Shown: one piece after another, positions 1 to 8,688 of the stretch
Numbering within the stretch: position 1 is the stretch's first letter
Layout of the letters: every line of letters begins with the position of its first letter
The notes under the pieces: model-generated
What the model saw: only the letters and a program-made list of their open reading frames with translations
Databases searched by the model: none
What the model was told of the DNA's origin: nothing
Assembly: GCF_014490665.1 (NCBI RefSeq)
Contig: NZ_CP061038.1
Span: 4,176,501 to 4,240,500 of the forward strand
Length of the DNA: 64,000 bases
From: Sphingomonas alpina
GTDB taxonomy: Bacteria; Pseudomonadota; Alphaproteobacteria; Sphingomonadales; Sphingomonadaceae
Reading direction: 5' to 3'
Position numbers and translations under genes: made by a program

Positions 1-343
1 GCGCGCGCATCCATTGCAACGCGGCGGTGACATCGGGACGGACTTCGCGCTTGTAGCGGACAATTACCGGCTCTTCGGCCCCGACGGGGCGATAGACACT
101 GACGGCTTCCTCCTCATAGCCGATCGCGCGCTCGTACAGCGCGCGCTCCACGCGGTCGTCGGCCACGTCCTTGCCGAGCCGGGTCGCCTCGGCGAACTCA
201 GGGTAAGCAGCGCGCCAGCGAAAGATGGTGCTGCGCGCGACGCCGAACGCCGCGGCCAGCTCGCGATCGGTCAGGCCCTGGGCATAAAGCTCGCGAGCCT
301 GGCGGACATAATCGGGGTCGAAGGTCGAGGGACGTGTTTCCAT
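1..343 (-). CDS. Phage terminase small subunit-like protein (partial, runs off left edge)
   Basis: An open frame reads leftwards from an ATG at 341-343 to the window edge without a stop (114 codons). The N-terminus (METRPSTFDPDYVRQ) is followed by a helix-turn-helix around residues 20-50 (LTDRELAAAFGV, then STIFRWR). Next come the features usual in small terminases: an RALYERAIGYE segment and a PDVTAALQWM stretch, resembling the PDTTA-fWLKN region of that family. In phages the small subunit recognises packaging sites and works with the large terminase ATPase. Only the N-terminal part is visible and no other phage gene lies inside the window, so this may be the end of a prophage or an isolated remnant. 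The family call rests on motif memory, not on a search. Confidence 0.6.
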   Translation of the reverse strand, partial: METRPSTFDPDYVRQARELYAQGLTDRELAAAFGVARSTIFRWRAAYPEFAEATRLGKDVADDRVERALYERAIGYEEEAVSVYRPVGAEEPVIVRYKREVRPDVTAALQWMRA

Positions 344-407
344 GCTGCCGGGATAACGAGGCTTGCATGAGGGTTGAATCGAAGCGCACGATAAAGCGCG
401 CAGGTGA

Positions 408-435
408 GATATGGGACACCGGATTGTCCCATATC
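408..435. promoter_or_regulatory. Perfect 11-bp inverted repeat, candidate operator
   Basis: Arms GATATGGGACA and TGTCCCATATC are separated by 6 bp (CCGGAT). The palindrome sits in the divergent spacer, 65 bp upstream of the terminase-like start and about 50 bp upstream of the small secreted protein. A very AT-rich stretch (445-487) follows and would suit a promoter. Dyad symmetry with 17-bp centre-to-centre half-sites fits a dimeric repressor. No T-tract follows, so a terminator is unlikely. Confidence 0.45.
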
Positions 436-487
436 TTCGGTATGAACGTGAAATAATATAATTATATTTCAATGAGTTAATTAATAT

Positions 488-877
488 ATGCCGTTGAAAT
501 CCGTCATCGCCATCATGATGGCGGCACTCATGTGCGGCGCGGCTCAAGGGCAACGGCCTAGGGTCGACGGCACCATCATCGGGCCGCCGTCACTGGATTT
601 GCGGCGCAACCTGGCGGCAGCCGCCAATGACTATCTTCGCGACCTGCCCGTGGTCAAAGGCTCGGAAATTTCCGATGAAATCGCCCTTCCCGCCGCGCGA
701 AAGATGCATGCTGTCTGTGTACGCTGGAGATCATCCGGCCGGGCGCGCGACAACCCCGGCTTTTCCCCGATGTTCGTGACCATCACCGGCGGCTGGCTCG
801 CCGAAACCGCATGGCGGAACGATCCCCGTTGCCGGGATCCAAGGTTGAAATACCACCCATTTCCCGAGATGCGCTGA
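488..877 (+). CDS. Small secreted protein of unknown function
   Basis: A 129-aa protein with a typical N-terminal signal peptide: charged start MPLK, a hydrophobic stretch to about residue 18, then AAQGQ as a likely signal peptidase I site. The mature part is basic, carries two cysteines (around residues 77 and 115) that could form a disulfide, and shows no domain I recognise. It follows an AT-rich promoter-like region. No clear Shine-Dalgarno sequence precedes the ATG, so the exact start is uncertain. It stands alone, about 130 bp before the SGNH hydrolase gene on the same strand. Confidence 0.55.
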   Translation: MPLKSVIAIMMAALMCGAAQGQRPRVDGTIIGPPSLDLRRNLAAAANDYLRDLPVVKGSEISDEIALPAARKMHAVCVRWRSSGRARDNPGFSPMFVTITGGWLAETAWRNDPRCRDPRLKYHPFPEMR

Positions 878-1006
878 CGGACATGAAGCGGAACGCCGCA
901 TTGAGAGAGACCGGAGTTATTGCACCTGTCCCTAAAACCGCACAGAAACCCGTGACGGAAGCCTGCTGGCCTGAGGTTCACCCCATCATCCCCAAGGGAT
1001 CTGTCG

Positions 1007-2248
1007 ATGCATGCTTCGCCATTGAAATATGCCGCTGCCGGCGTGCTGCTCCTTCTCGCTGCCGCGATCGCGCCGGCCCAGTCCATAGCGAAGGACGCGC
1101 ATTGGGTCGCTGCCTGGGCTGCGGCAATGGACTCGCCCGGCCCGGCGCTACCGGCGCAGACGCTGCGCCAGATCGTCCGCCCCAGCATCGCCGGCAGCAA
1201 CGTGCGCATCCGCCTGTCCAATCTGTTCGGTACCGCGCCACTGACCCTCGGCGCCGTGCACCTGGCCAGGCGCGCTGACGGATCGGCGATCCAGCCGGCA
1301 AGCGATCATGTCGTGACGTTCGGCGGCAAGCCGGTGGTGACCCTTGCGAAGGGCGACGCCGTGCTCAGCGATCCGGTGGCATTGCCGGTGACCGCATTCG
1401 AGGAACTCGCGGTCAGTGTGTATCTGCCGCACGGCGCGGCGACATCGACCATCCACAGCGTCGGCAATCAGACCGTCTATATCGTGCTGGGGCGCGACAT
1501 GACCGCAGCGGCGACGCTTCCCACTGGCGACACCGACGACAGCCGCTATTTCCTCAGCGATGTCGAAGTCTCCGCCGGGGCCGACGCGCGCGTCATCGTG
1601 GCGATCGGCGATTCGATCACCGACGGCGTCGGCTCGACCGAGGAGCGCAACGCGCGCTGGCCCGATGCGCTTGCCGCGCGATTGCAGGCCGATCCGAAAC
1701 TCGCCGCGATTGCCGTCGTCAACGCCGGCGTTGCCGGCAACCGCATTCTCAACGATGCCGACAAACCCTATCGCGGCCCGAGTACGCTCAACCGCTTCGA
1801 CCGCGACGCGCTCGACAAGCCCGGCATACGCTGGATCGTGCTGCTGCAGGGCGGCAACGACATTTCGGCCGGCGAAGTGCTGACCTCGGCCAAGGCGAAG
1901 GTGTCCGCGGAGCAGATCATCCAAGGCATGAAGACGCTGATCGAATGCGCGCATGCGAAGGGCGTCAAGGTCATCGGCGCCACCTTGCTGCCCAAGGGCG
2001 GCACGACATTTCCGAAAGCGCCCTCGCCGGCGGCCGAAGCGAAGCGCCAGGCGGTCAATGCCTGGATTCGGGGCGGCGGCGCGTTCGATGCCGTCGTCGA
2101 TTTCGAGCGGGTGATGCGCGACCCCGCCCAGCCGGATCGCCTGCTGCCGGCCTATGACAGCGGCGATCATCTGCATCCCAACGATGACGGCTATCGGGCG
2201 ATGGCGGCGGCGATCGATCTGGGTTTTCTGAAGCGGGAGCAACGGTGA
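1007..2248 (+). CDS. Secreted SGNH/GDSL hydrolase
   Basis: A 413-aa exported esterase-type enzyme. A signal peptide spans about residues 1-29. An N-terminal beta-rich region (about 30-190) precedes the SGNH hydrolase domain. Block I is GDSITDG with the nucleophile Ser near residue 203, block III is the LLQGGND segment, and block V is DHLHPND with the catalytic Asp/His near 387 and 390. This layout is that of SGNH proteins acting on acylated carbohydrates or lipids; the substrate cannot be read from sequence. AAGGGA lies about 10 bp before the ATG. It appears monocistronic. Confidence 0.85.
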   Translation: MHASPLKYAAAGVLLLLAAAIAPAQSIAKDAHWVAAWAAAMDSPGPALPAQTLRQIVRPSIAGSNVRIRLSNLFGTAPLTLGAVHLARRADGSAIQPASDHVVTFGGKPVVTLAKGDAVLSDPVALPVTAFEELAVSVYLPHGAATSTIHSVGNQTVYIVLGRDMTAAATLPTGDTDDSRYFLSDVEVSAGADARVIVAIGDSITDGVGSTEERNARWPDALAARLQADPKLAAIAVVNAGVAGNRILNDADKPYRGPSTLNRFDRDALDKPGIRWIVLLQGGNDISAGEVLTSAKAKVSAEQIIQGMKTLIECAHAKGVKVIGATLLPKGGTTFPKAPSPAAEAKRQAVNAWIRGGGAFDAVVDFERVMRDPAQPDRLLPAYDSGDHLHPNDDGYRAMAAAIDLGFLKREQR

Positions 2249-3113
2249 CGGGCGGTTGTAACAGTCCACCACCCGGCGAGCGCCCCACAACGCGCTCACA
2301 CCATTCCAATAGCAACCATCGGGCGTGCTCCTGGATTATATCAACTCGCGTTGGTGATACCTTCCGCGGTGTTGGCGGTCCGCCAGTCTTGAGACTGCCT
2401 CTGCAATCTTTGTAGTAGGTTTGTTCGCGCAGAGGCGCGGAGGACGCAGGGATTGGATTTGCGCTGCCCTGGCATCCATTCCTCTCTGCGTCCTCCGCGC
2501 CTCTGCGTGAACCGGTCTTCTTCTATCCAGCCACAAGCCTGGAGTGATGCGGTATTATCAATGAGATCCGGTATTACCCCATTCCCGTAACTCCAAAACG
2601 TGCAGGTATAAATGGGGCCGCGACCGCACAGAAGCGTAACTCCAAAGTATTTAGGCCAAGCGAGGCATCGCAAATTGGCCGATAGCAGCAATACTCTCGA
2701 TACAACGAAATGGACACCAGCCAACAGTCGGAGGTTTTCGATCTGAATCGAATCGTTCCGATTTGGTAGATTTTGGAAGCCGCAGTGATCTTACATCTGC
2801 ATGACCCGAGAATAATCCAAATCGGATCGATACTCGATCAATCAATAACAGCACATGTGGGAACCGTTCAGCGCTTGTCCATGGATTCATTGAAAATATC
2901 GGATCGTTACTCGCCTTTATAGATCCACCGGAAACAACGACTCTGTATTGATCATGAACGCACTAGGTCTCTACGATAACTCGTGTTAGGCTACACCTAC
3001 GAGTTCAGGTGCACCTATGAAATTGACATCCGGGTCCCGCTGCATGCCCAATGCAGCGGCCGATCCTTGGCGACCATAGGCGTTGCAGCAGCGCCCAGGC
3101 TCCGGAGACGGCA
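2249..3113. other. Gene-poor, partly low-GC spacer
   Basis: About 860 bp without a credible gene. It holds the long inverted repeat at 2428-2507 and then, from about 2530 to 3000, DNA clearly poorer in GC than the rest of the window. Open frames here on the minus strand either run through the repeat or have unusual composition and no recognisable domain, so I do not call them. The last 100 bp lead into the 951-aa gene. Confidence 0.6.
2428..2507. repeat. 22-bp perfect inverted repeat, dispersed-repeat type
   Basis: The left arm (2428-2449, starting CGCAGAGGCGCGGAGG) is matched exactly by its reverse complement at 2486-2507, with a 36-bp centre. The CGCAGAGGCGCGGAGGACGCAG word is of the kind found dispersed between genes in many proteobacteria and often produces spurious open frames rich in Arg. 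As RNA it would form a very stable stem. No T-run follows, so it is a repeat element rather than a clear intrinsic terminator. Confidence 0.75.
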
Positions 3114-5969
3114 ATGATCGAACTGCTTCGTTTTCAGAATCTTCGTCCGGCCCAATCGATTTCGGGCGAAGAGCGCGACCAGATCGGCTTGCCGCTCTAT
3201 CCGGACCCGGGCCTCTCGGCGCTCGCCAACGACCTGATCGACGCCGCGGATCGCGGGCAGCACGACGCACTGTTCACACGCTTCCAGGACACCGGCAACG
3301 TCCTCACTGATCTGACCAAGGCCGATCCGGCGGTGCGCCTGCTCTACGACTGGCTCAACTTCAAGGCGCGCCCGATCCGCCTCGCCGATTTCAAGACGCT
3401 CGTCGCGGCGCTGCGGTGCGACAAGCGCTTCGACCTCGAACGGGCGTGGCGGCTCTTTGCCGATAATCTGCTGTTCGCGATCCATGCCGATCGGCTCGCG
3501 GCCAATTATTGCCTCGACTATCAGCTGCTCGTCCGCATCTGCCACCTGATCCGCGCGACGCTCGACCGGACCGACGACAGTTTCGCGGTCAAGCCGGACG
3601 TCACCGACGCCCTCATCGCTCAGCTGCTCGAACAATCGCTGCTGATTCCGCCCGGCGCGATCTTCAGCCGCTGCCCGAGCAAATGCCGCAAGATCGGCGG
3701 CAACCCCCTGCCGAACCCGAACCCCACTTTGGCCGATGCGACCACGCCCCCGCAGACGCCCACACCCACGCCGTCCGACGATCCCTGCCATTGCGAATGC
3801 GATACCGAGTGCAAGCCACCGGTCGACCACCGCGTCTGCATCCGCCCCTATATGGGCGATCTGTTCCTGATCCGCGAAGAACTGGCGCGCTACGAAGCCG
3901 GCGAACTCGCCGATATCGAGAATATCCTCGCGGGCGAGGCGAAGGTCCGCCACCACCGCATGCTCAACCGCACCGAGGCCAGCCTCGAACTCGAATCGAC
4001 CACCGAAACCTCGACCGAGCGCGATCACAGCGTCGCGGAGAAATTCACGCTCCAGGAAGAGGTCAAGTCGACCGCGGAGCAAAGGACCAACCTCGATGCC
4101 GGGGTCACCGCCACGCTCAAATATGGCGATTCGGTCACCGTCACGCCGCACGCCAATGTCACCGCCAATTGGGCCAAGTCGCAGTCGCAGAGCCTGGCGC
4201 GCGGCTATGCCAAGGACGTTGTCGACCGCGCGGTCACCAAGCTTGCGGAGAAGACCCGCCGGCTCCAGATCACCAAGACGCTGCGCGAGGTCGAGGAGAT
4301 CAACCAGCACAGTATCAAGAACGACGATCCCACCGCCGTGCATCGCGCCGGGCTTTATTTCTGGGTCAACAAGGTCACCCATGCCCAGGTGATGAATTAC
4401 GGCCGACACATGATGTTCGACCTGATCGTCCCTGAGCCTGCGGCGACGTTCAAGACGCTCTTCGCCAGGAAGCAGGCCAGCGATGTCGCGGTCGAGCAGC
4501 CCAAAAAGCCCGACATAACCGTCGCGAAGATCAACATGTCGGGATATGGCGAACTGCTCGCCAAATACGGCATCGCCAGCACTGAAGCGCTTGAGCCGCC
4601 CGATCCGATGATCTTCATTCAGTTCGCGCTGAGCGGTAACATCCCAAAGCCCGACGGCAACAAGTCGATGGCCTTCTCGTCACATGATATCAAATCGCCC
4701 GAAATCCCCGATGGCTATCGCGCGACGAAGCTGAGCTATGACGTACGCTGCTCGTCCGGGCATCCGGCAACCACCGGCGACAAGGATGAGGTTGCGGTTT
4801 CGGTGAATATCGCGGACTTCAACATCTTCACCCAGTCGCTCAACGAATATAAAAGCGGTGGCGGCAAGACCAATCAGGATTGGTCCGCAGCCGGCGAGCA
4901 TGTTCTCAAGGGTGAGGAGGGGAGCATTGCCGCCAGCTTCGCCGGCTTCTCCAGCGTCGCCCTTGCCCTCAACGCCTCATTCACGATCCAAGTCGAACTG
5001 AAGGCCGAGGCGTTCGATAAATGGCGGCTCAAAATCTATAATGCGATCATGAGCGACTATCTGCGCAAGCTCGAGGCATGGGAGCAGGCCAAGGCGCCCA
5101 AGGCCAGCCTGTTCGCGATCAAGGGCCGCAATCCCTTCCTCAACCGCGAGATCGAACGCAACGAACTCAAGCGCCACGTCATCGCTGCGCTGATGGGCAA
5201 TTACTTCGCCGGGATCGGCGCAATGATGGAGCGGGTCCAGCCCTGCGGCTATCCCGCGATCGACTTCGTCCAGCTCGAAAAAGACGCGCCGCTGATCCAG
5301 TTCTTCGAACAGGTGTTCGAATGGGAATATCTCACCTATCTCTTCTACCACAGCATGTGGGCGCGGAAGTGCAAATGGCCTGAGCTGATCGACGAGGATT
5401 CGGGCGATCCGCTGTTCGACAAATTCCTGACCGCCGGCGCTACGCGCGTCCAGGTGCCGGTGCGGCCCGGGATGGAGCATGTCTTCACCTGGTTCCTCGC
5501 GACCGGCCAGATCTGGGGATCGAGCGGCGAACCGCCGCTGCCTGGAGACGACGAATTCGTCGCGATGATTCAGGAGCTCAAGGAAGCGCGCCAAGGCGAT
5601 TATGACGAGCGCCCCGGCCTGGTCGACGTGACCAAGGGCAGCAACGTCCTCGCGCTCCACGACAGCGGCTATTATTGGGACGCGGTCGGCGCCGTCCCCA
5701 ACAAGCTGCTGCTCGACAATGATCGCGATCGCGAAATCCTGATCAACTACAAGGTCTATCGCATCGTGAAGGTCGAACAGGCCAAGGCCGGCGATACGAC
5801 CAAATGGAACATCACGATCAACGAGCCCTATCCGGATGCGTCCGCTGCCGACCACAAGCACGCGACCGGCGCGGTGTTCGTCGGCGCACCGTGGGAAGTC
5901 GTGATGCCGACCCAGCTCGTCTATCTGCGCAATCCCAAGGACGCGCTGCCTACCTATCCGCTGAGTTAG
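3114..5969 (+). CDS. Large cytoplasmic protein of unknown function (951 aa)
   Basis: I do not recognise this protein. The start at 3114 (MIELLRFQNL) is preceded by GGAGACGGCA; an in-frame ATG at 3051 lacks such a site. Visible layout: an alpha-helical N-terminal part (about 1-180); a Pro/Thr- and Cys-rich linker (about 184-245, including CHCECDTEC); then a conserved-looking YEAGELADIENILAGEAK segment leading into a long Glu/Thr/Ser-rich helical stretch (about 265-330). The rest mixes beta-rich and helical regions. There is no signal peptide or membrane segment. The stop is 4 bp before the first metallopeptidase-like gene, so the three genes are very likely co-transcribed. Function is open. 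Confidence 0.7.
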   Translation: MIELLRFQNLRPAQSISGEERDQIGLPLYPDPGLSALANDLIDAADRGQHDALFTRFQDTGNVLTDLTKADPAVRLLYDWLNFKARPIRLADFKTLVAALRCDKRFDLERAWRLFADNLLFAIHADRLAANYCLDYQLLVRICHLIRATLDRTDDSFAVKPDVTDALIAQLLEQSLLIPPGAIFSRCPSKCRKIGGNPLPNPNPTLADATTPPQTPTPTPSDDPCHCECDTECKPPVDHRVCIRPYMGDLFLIREELARYEAGELADIENILAGEAKVRHHRMLNRTEASLELESTTETSTERDHSVAEKFTLQEEVKSTAEQRTNLDAGVTATLKYGDSVTVTPHANVTANWAKSQSQSLARGYAKDVVDRAVTKLAEKTRRLQITKTLREVEEINQHSIKNDDPTAVHRAGLYFWVNKVTHAQVMNYGRHMMFDLIVPEPAATFKTLFARKQASDVAVEQPKKPDITVAKINMSGYGELLAKYGIASTEALEPPDPMIFIQFALSGNIPKPDGNKSMAFSSHDIKSPEIPDGYRATKLSYDVRCSSGHPATTGDKDEVAVSVNIADFNIFTQSLNEYKSGGGKTNQDWSAAGEHVLKGEEGSIAASFAGFSSVALALNASFTIQVELKAEAFDKWRLKIYNAIMSDYLRKLEAWEQAKAPKASLFAIKGRNPFLNREIERNELKRHVIAALMGNYFAGIGAMMERVQPCGYPAIDFVQLEKDAPLIQFFEQVFEWEYLTYLFYHSMWARKCKWPELIDEDSGDPLFDKFLTAGATRVQVPVRPGMEHVFTWFLATGQIWGSSGEPPLPGDDEFVAMIQELKEARQGDYDERPGLVDVTKGSNVLALHDSGYYWDAVGAVPNKLLLDNDRDREILINYKVYRIVKVEQAKAGDTTKWNITINEPYPDASAADHKHATGAVFVGAPWEVVMPTQLVYLRNPKDALPTYPLS

Positions 5970-5973
5970 GGCG

Positions 5974-6999
5974 ATGGCCGGCGCATCCGGATATGGCGCG
6001 CTCCAGCAGCCGGGCGGCGGCTATGGCGCGAGCCAGAGCCCGGTGCCGCTCTATGCGGCGAATACGCAGGCCAAACCGGGTGCGCCTGCCGCATCGTCGA
6101 GCCCGGCCGCGCCGCTCAATGCCGATCAGGTGACCGATGCGATGATGGCCTATTTCGCGCAGGCCTATCTCGACACCTATTTCCCGAAGCAGAACGTTCC
6201 CCAGCTTCGGGTGGGCAAGAAAATCCCCTACGAATTGGTCAGCGACCAGGGGATGGAGGCGGCGCTCAAGAAACAAGCGGAACTCGTTTACGAGCGTCTG
6301 CTCAAGGGGCGGTTCGACTTGAATATGCCCTGGGTCGAGGAGAAGCTGCACCTGTATTATGACAGCGACAAGCTCGGAAAGCCGCGCCCCTATCCCTATA
6401 GCAAGGCCAACCCGCCGACGCTGGAAGGCTTGGACCGGGAGGAGAAGGCGGCGTTGTTCGGTGCGCTGAAATCAGGACGGTTCACTGACATGAGTGGTGA
6501 GGCCGCGCATACGGTGGCTTTCTTCCAGCGCCCGGATACGCCCGGCGCGACGGGCAAGATGTTCGTCCGCAAGTTGGCGGCGGAAGACCCGACGTCCCAG
6601 TCCGAGCTGGCGGGCACGATCGCCCATGAGCTTGGCCATGCCTATGCCGATGCCAATTGGTGGGAATTCTATGATATCGCCAACGCCTTCGATCTGCCGT
6701 TGATCGAGAAGCTCACCGAGGGCATCGCCACCACTTTCGAGGAAAAATTGTCGCGCGCCTGGTGGGACCAGCAGCCGGGCGGCACCGAGCTTCCCATGAT
6801 CGGATATCGCAACGACAAGGATATCATGCGGCTGGGGCCGGAATTCTTCAAAATCCTCAAACAGGCAGGTTACGAGGCCTATTTTGGCGGCTGGATCAAG
6901 GTCGGCAACGTCAACAATGTCGCGAATACGATCATCGTGGGCCAGAGCAAGACGCGCTGGTCCTGGCCCTGGAAGGCGAAGAAATCCGGTGCGAAATAA
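5974..6999 (+). CDS. Gluzincin-like zinc metallopeptidase homologue, copy 1
   Basis: A 341-aa protein without a signal peptide. The first 45 residues are low-complexity (Gly/Tyr/Ser/Ala/Pro, for example YGALQQPGGGYGAS). The C-terminal half has the zinc motif HELGH, followed 26 residues later by a TEGIA motif whose Glu is a good candidate third ligand, as in gluzincins such as M1 peptidases. It begins 4 bp after the 951-aa protein gene ends and is a paralogue of the next gene. The HExxH plus Glu arrangement is seen directly; peptidase activity and target are inferred. The low-complexity N-terminus could be a targeting or docking tail. Confidence 0.7.
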   Translation: MAGASGYGALQQPGGGYGASQSPVPLYAANTQAKPGAPAASSSPAAPLNADQVTDAMMAYFAQAYLDTYFPKQNVPQLRVGKKIPYELVSDQGMEAALKKQAELVYERLLKGRFDLNMPWVEEKLHLYYDSDKLGKPRPYPYSKANPPTLEGLDREEKAALFGALKSGRFTDMSGEAAHTVAFFQRPDTPGATGKMFVRKLAAEDPTSQSELAGTIAHELGHAYADANWWEFYDIANAFDLPLIEKLTEGIATTFEEKLSRAWWDQQPGGTELPMIGYRNDKDIMRLGPEFFKILKQAGYEAYFGGWIKVGNVNNVANTIIVGQSKTRWSWPWKAKKSGAK

Positions 7000-7077
7000 T
7001 TCGGCGCCAGATCCTACGCCAAACTCGGCGATGATGCGCGTAATCTCCTGCGACCCGAGCCGGCAGGCCTGACAACC

Positions 7078-8082
7078 ATGACCGATGAATCCGGCTATGC
7101 TCCGTCCCGGCTAGATGGCGGAGGTTATTCGACCAGCCGCAATTCGCCCGCTCTCGCCGCCAATACCCAACCTCGGCCGGCGACCGCGCCGGCGGCCGCG
7201 GGTACCTCAATAACCCCCGCGCCCCTCGATCCTATGCGGGCGGCCGAGGCAATGCAGGCCTATTTCGCCAAGGATTATGTCGAACGCTTCTTCGGCGGAA
7301 AGCGCAACAAGTTGCTCCGCGTGGGCTGGAAAATCCCGATCGAACTGGTGAGCGACGCAGGAATGGAAGCCGCGCTCAAACAACAGGTCGGCGACGTTGT
7401 CGACCGGCTGCTGCGGGCCCGGCTCAAATATAACATGCCGGCGGTCGAAGCGCGGCTTCGCAAATATTATAAGGACGTGGGCGGGGTCTACCCGTACGGC
7501 GGCACACATCCGACTAGGGAAAGGCTGTCCTCTAACGAACGAGCGCAGCTCATCGGCGCCTCCGAGACCGGCTATGCCGGTTTGAGGAAGGAGGCCAAGG
7601 CGACGGTCGCCCTCTATGTGCGGCCACCCCCTGAGACCCCGAACGGCACCGGCAAGATGATCGTCCGCAGTTCCATCGCCGAAGTGCGCGGGTCGCAGCA
7701 CGAGCTCGCGGGTGCGATGGCGCATGAGCTTGCCCATGCCTATGCCGACCCCAGATGGTGGGACCTGCTCGATGTGATGGACGCCAATTTCCTGCCCCGA
7801 ACCGGTAAGCTTACCGAAGGTATCGCGGTGCATTTCGAGGAAATAATGACCGTGCGCTGGAACAGGGCGAACCCCGGCACGAAGAAGCCCGCGATTGGCT
7901 ATGAGAATGACCCCACGATCGCCGACACCGGCCAGTCCTTCATCGACCCGCTCGAGACCGACACTTTTCACGAGGCCTATTTCGCCGGCGTGCTGGGTTT
8001 CACCGACCCCGACAACCCCGACAAGACGATCGAGCTTGGCCGGAAGAAGGTGCATTGGGAATGGCAGTGGCACGTCGAATAA
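7078..8082 (+). CDS. Gluzincin-like zinc metallopeptidase homologue, copy 2
   Basis: A 334-aa tandem paralogue of the preceding gene. Shared landmarks are a Gly/Ser/Tyr-rich N-terminus ending in AANTQ, a KIP-ELVSD-GMEAALK block, TGKM-VR, then HELAH followed by AYAD--WW and the TEGIA Glu. The zinc site is therefore intact in both copies. Middle and C-terminal parts differ more, suggesting divergence in substrate or partner. It lies 78 bp downstream of copy 1, on the same strand, with no visible terminator between. No signal peptide is seen. Which protein it acts on, and its link to the 951-aa neighbour, are unknown. Confidence 0.7.
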   Translation: MTDESGYAPSRLDGGGYSTSRNSPALAANTQPRPATAPAAAGTSITPAPLDPMRAAEAMQAYFAKDYVERFFGGKRNKLLRVGWKIPIELVSDAGMEAALKQQVGDVVDRLLRARLKYNMPAVEARLRKYYKDVGGVYPYGGTHPTRERLSSNERAQLIGASETGYAGLRKEAKATVALYVRPPPETPNGTGKMIVRSSIAEVRGSQHELAGAMAHELAHAYADPRWWDLLDVMDANFLPRTGKLTEGIAVHFEEIMTVRWNRANPGTKKPAIGYENDPTIADTGQSFIDPLETDTFHEAYFAGVLGFTDPDNPDKTIELGRKKVHWEWQWHVE

Positions 8083-8169
8083 CCAGGTCGCGGCTTTTTC
8101 AAGCCGGCGCATCCGGTCAACGCCGCCACTGACCTGCTGCTCTGGATCCGCACGTCCAAGGCCGCGCGT

Positions 8170-8688
8170 TCAGCCCAACAGTGACGGACTCAGCAAGAGC
8201 AGCATCTTCACATCGATCGCCATGCCCTCGGCCCGCTTGCCAGCGACGAACGCCGGAAGATCGCTCAGCGCGACGCGGTGGACGACGATATTCTCGTCGG
8301 TCGTGCCCCCGCCTTCACTGACACGCTCGAGCCCGGTCGCGCGGACCAGCGTGAAGCCTTCGCTGACCAGGCCGGGCGATGACTGGAACTGGCCGAGCGA
8401 TTCGACCTGGGCGGGGCGATAGCCCGTCTCTTCCTCCAGCTCACGCGCGGCCGACGTCTCGATGCTCTCGCTCTCATCCTCGTCACCGACCAGACCAGCC
8501 GGCAGCTCCAGGCAAAGCCGGTTGAGCGGCACGCGAAACTGTTCGACCAGGATGACATGGCCATCGTCGATCGCCAGGATCACCGCTGCCTGGATATCGC
8601 GCGTGCGCGAGACATATTCCCATTTGCCGCGTTTCTTCACGGCGATGAAACGGCCCTCCCAGGCGGTTTCGACGGGGTCGGCGCTCAT
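8170..8688 (-). CDS. NUDIX hydrolase, ADP-ribose pyrophosphatase-like
   Basis: A 172-aa NUDIX enzyme. The complete Nudix box is present (G-x5-E-x7-RELEEETGY, about residues 66-88). The surrounding layout, with WEGRFIAVKKRGKWEYVSR at the start and VEQFRVP before the box, is typical of the ADP-ribose/nucleoside-diphosphate-sugar pyrophosphatase group, which hydrolyses ADP-ribose to AMP and ribose 5-phosphate. It is the last gene of a minus-strand operon; its ATG overlaps the stop of the upstream TPM gene by 4 bp. The exact substrate is not resolvable. Confidence 0.85.
   Translation of the reverse strand: MSADPVETAWEGRFIAVKKRGKWEYVSRTRDIQAAVILAIDDGHVILVEQFRVPLNRLCLELPAGLVGDEDESESIETSAARELEEETGYRPAQVESLGQFQSSPGLVSEGFTLVRATGLERVSEGGGTTDENIVVHRVALSDLPAFVAGKRAEGMAIDVKMLLLLSPSLLG

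Noticed and set aside
2336..2724. Two minus-strand frames through the inverted repeat (FTQRRGGRREEW-type)
   Set aside because: They arise from the CGCAGAGGCGCGGAGG repeat and have no domain or ribosome site.
3015..4409. Long minus-strand frame (464 aa) opposite the 951-aa gene
   Set aside because: Antisense shadow of a GC-rich gene; the plus strand has a ribosome site and operon context.
3114..8082. Calling this an extracellular contractile injection system
   Set aside because: No sheath, tube, baseplate or AAA+ ATPase gene is present in the window.
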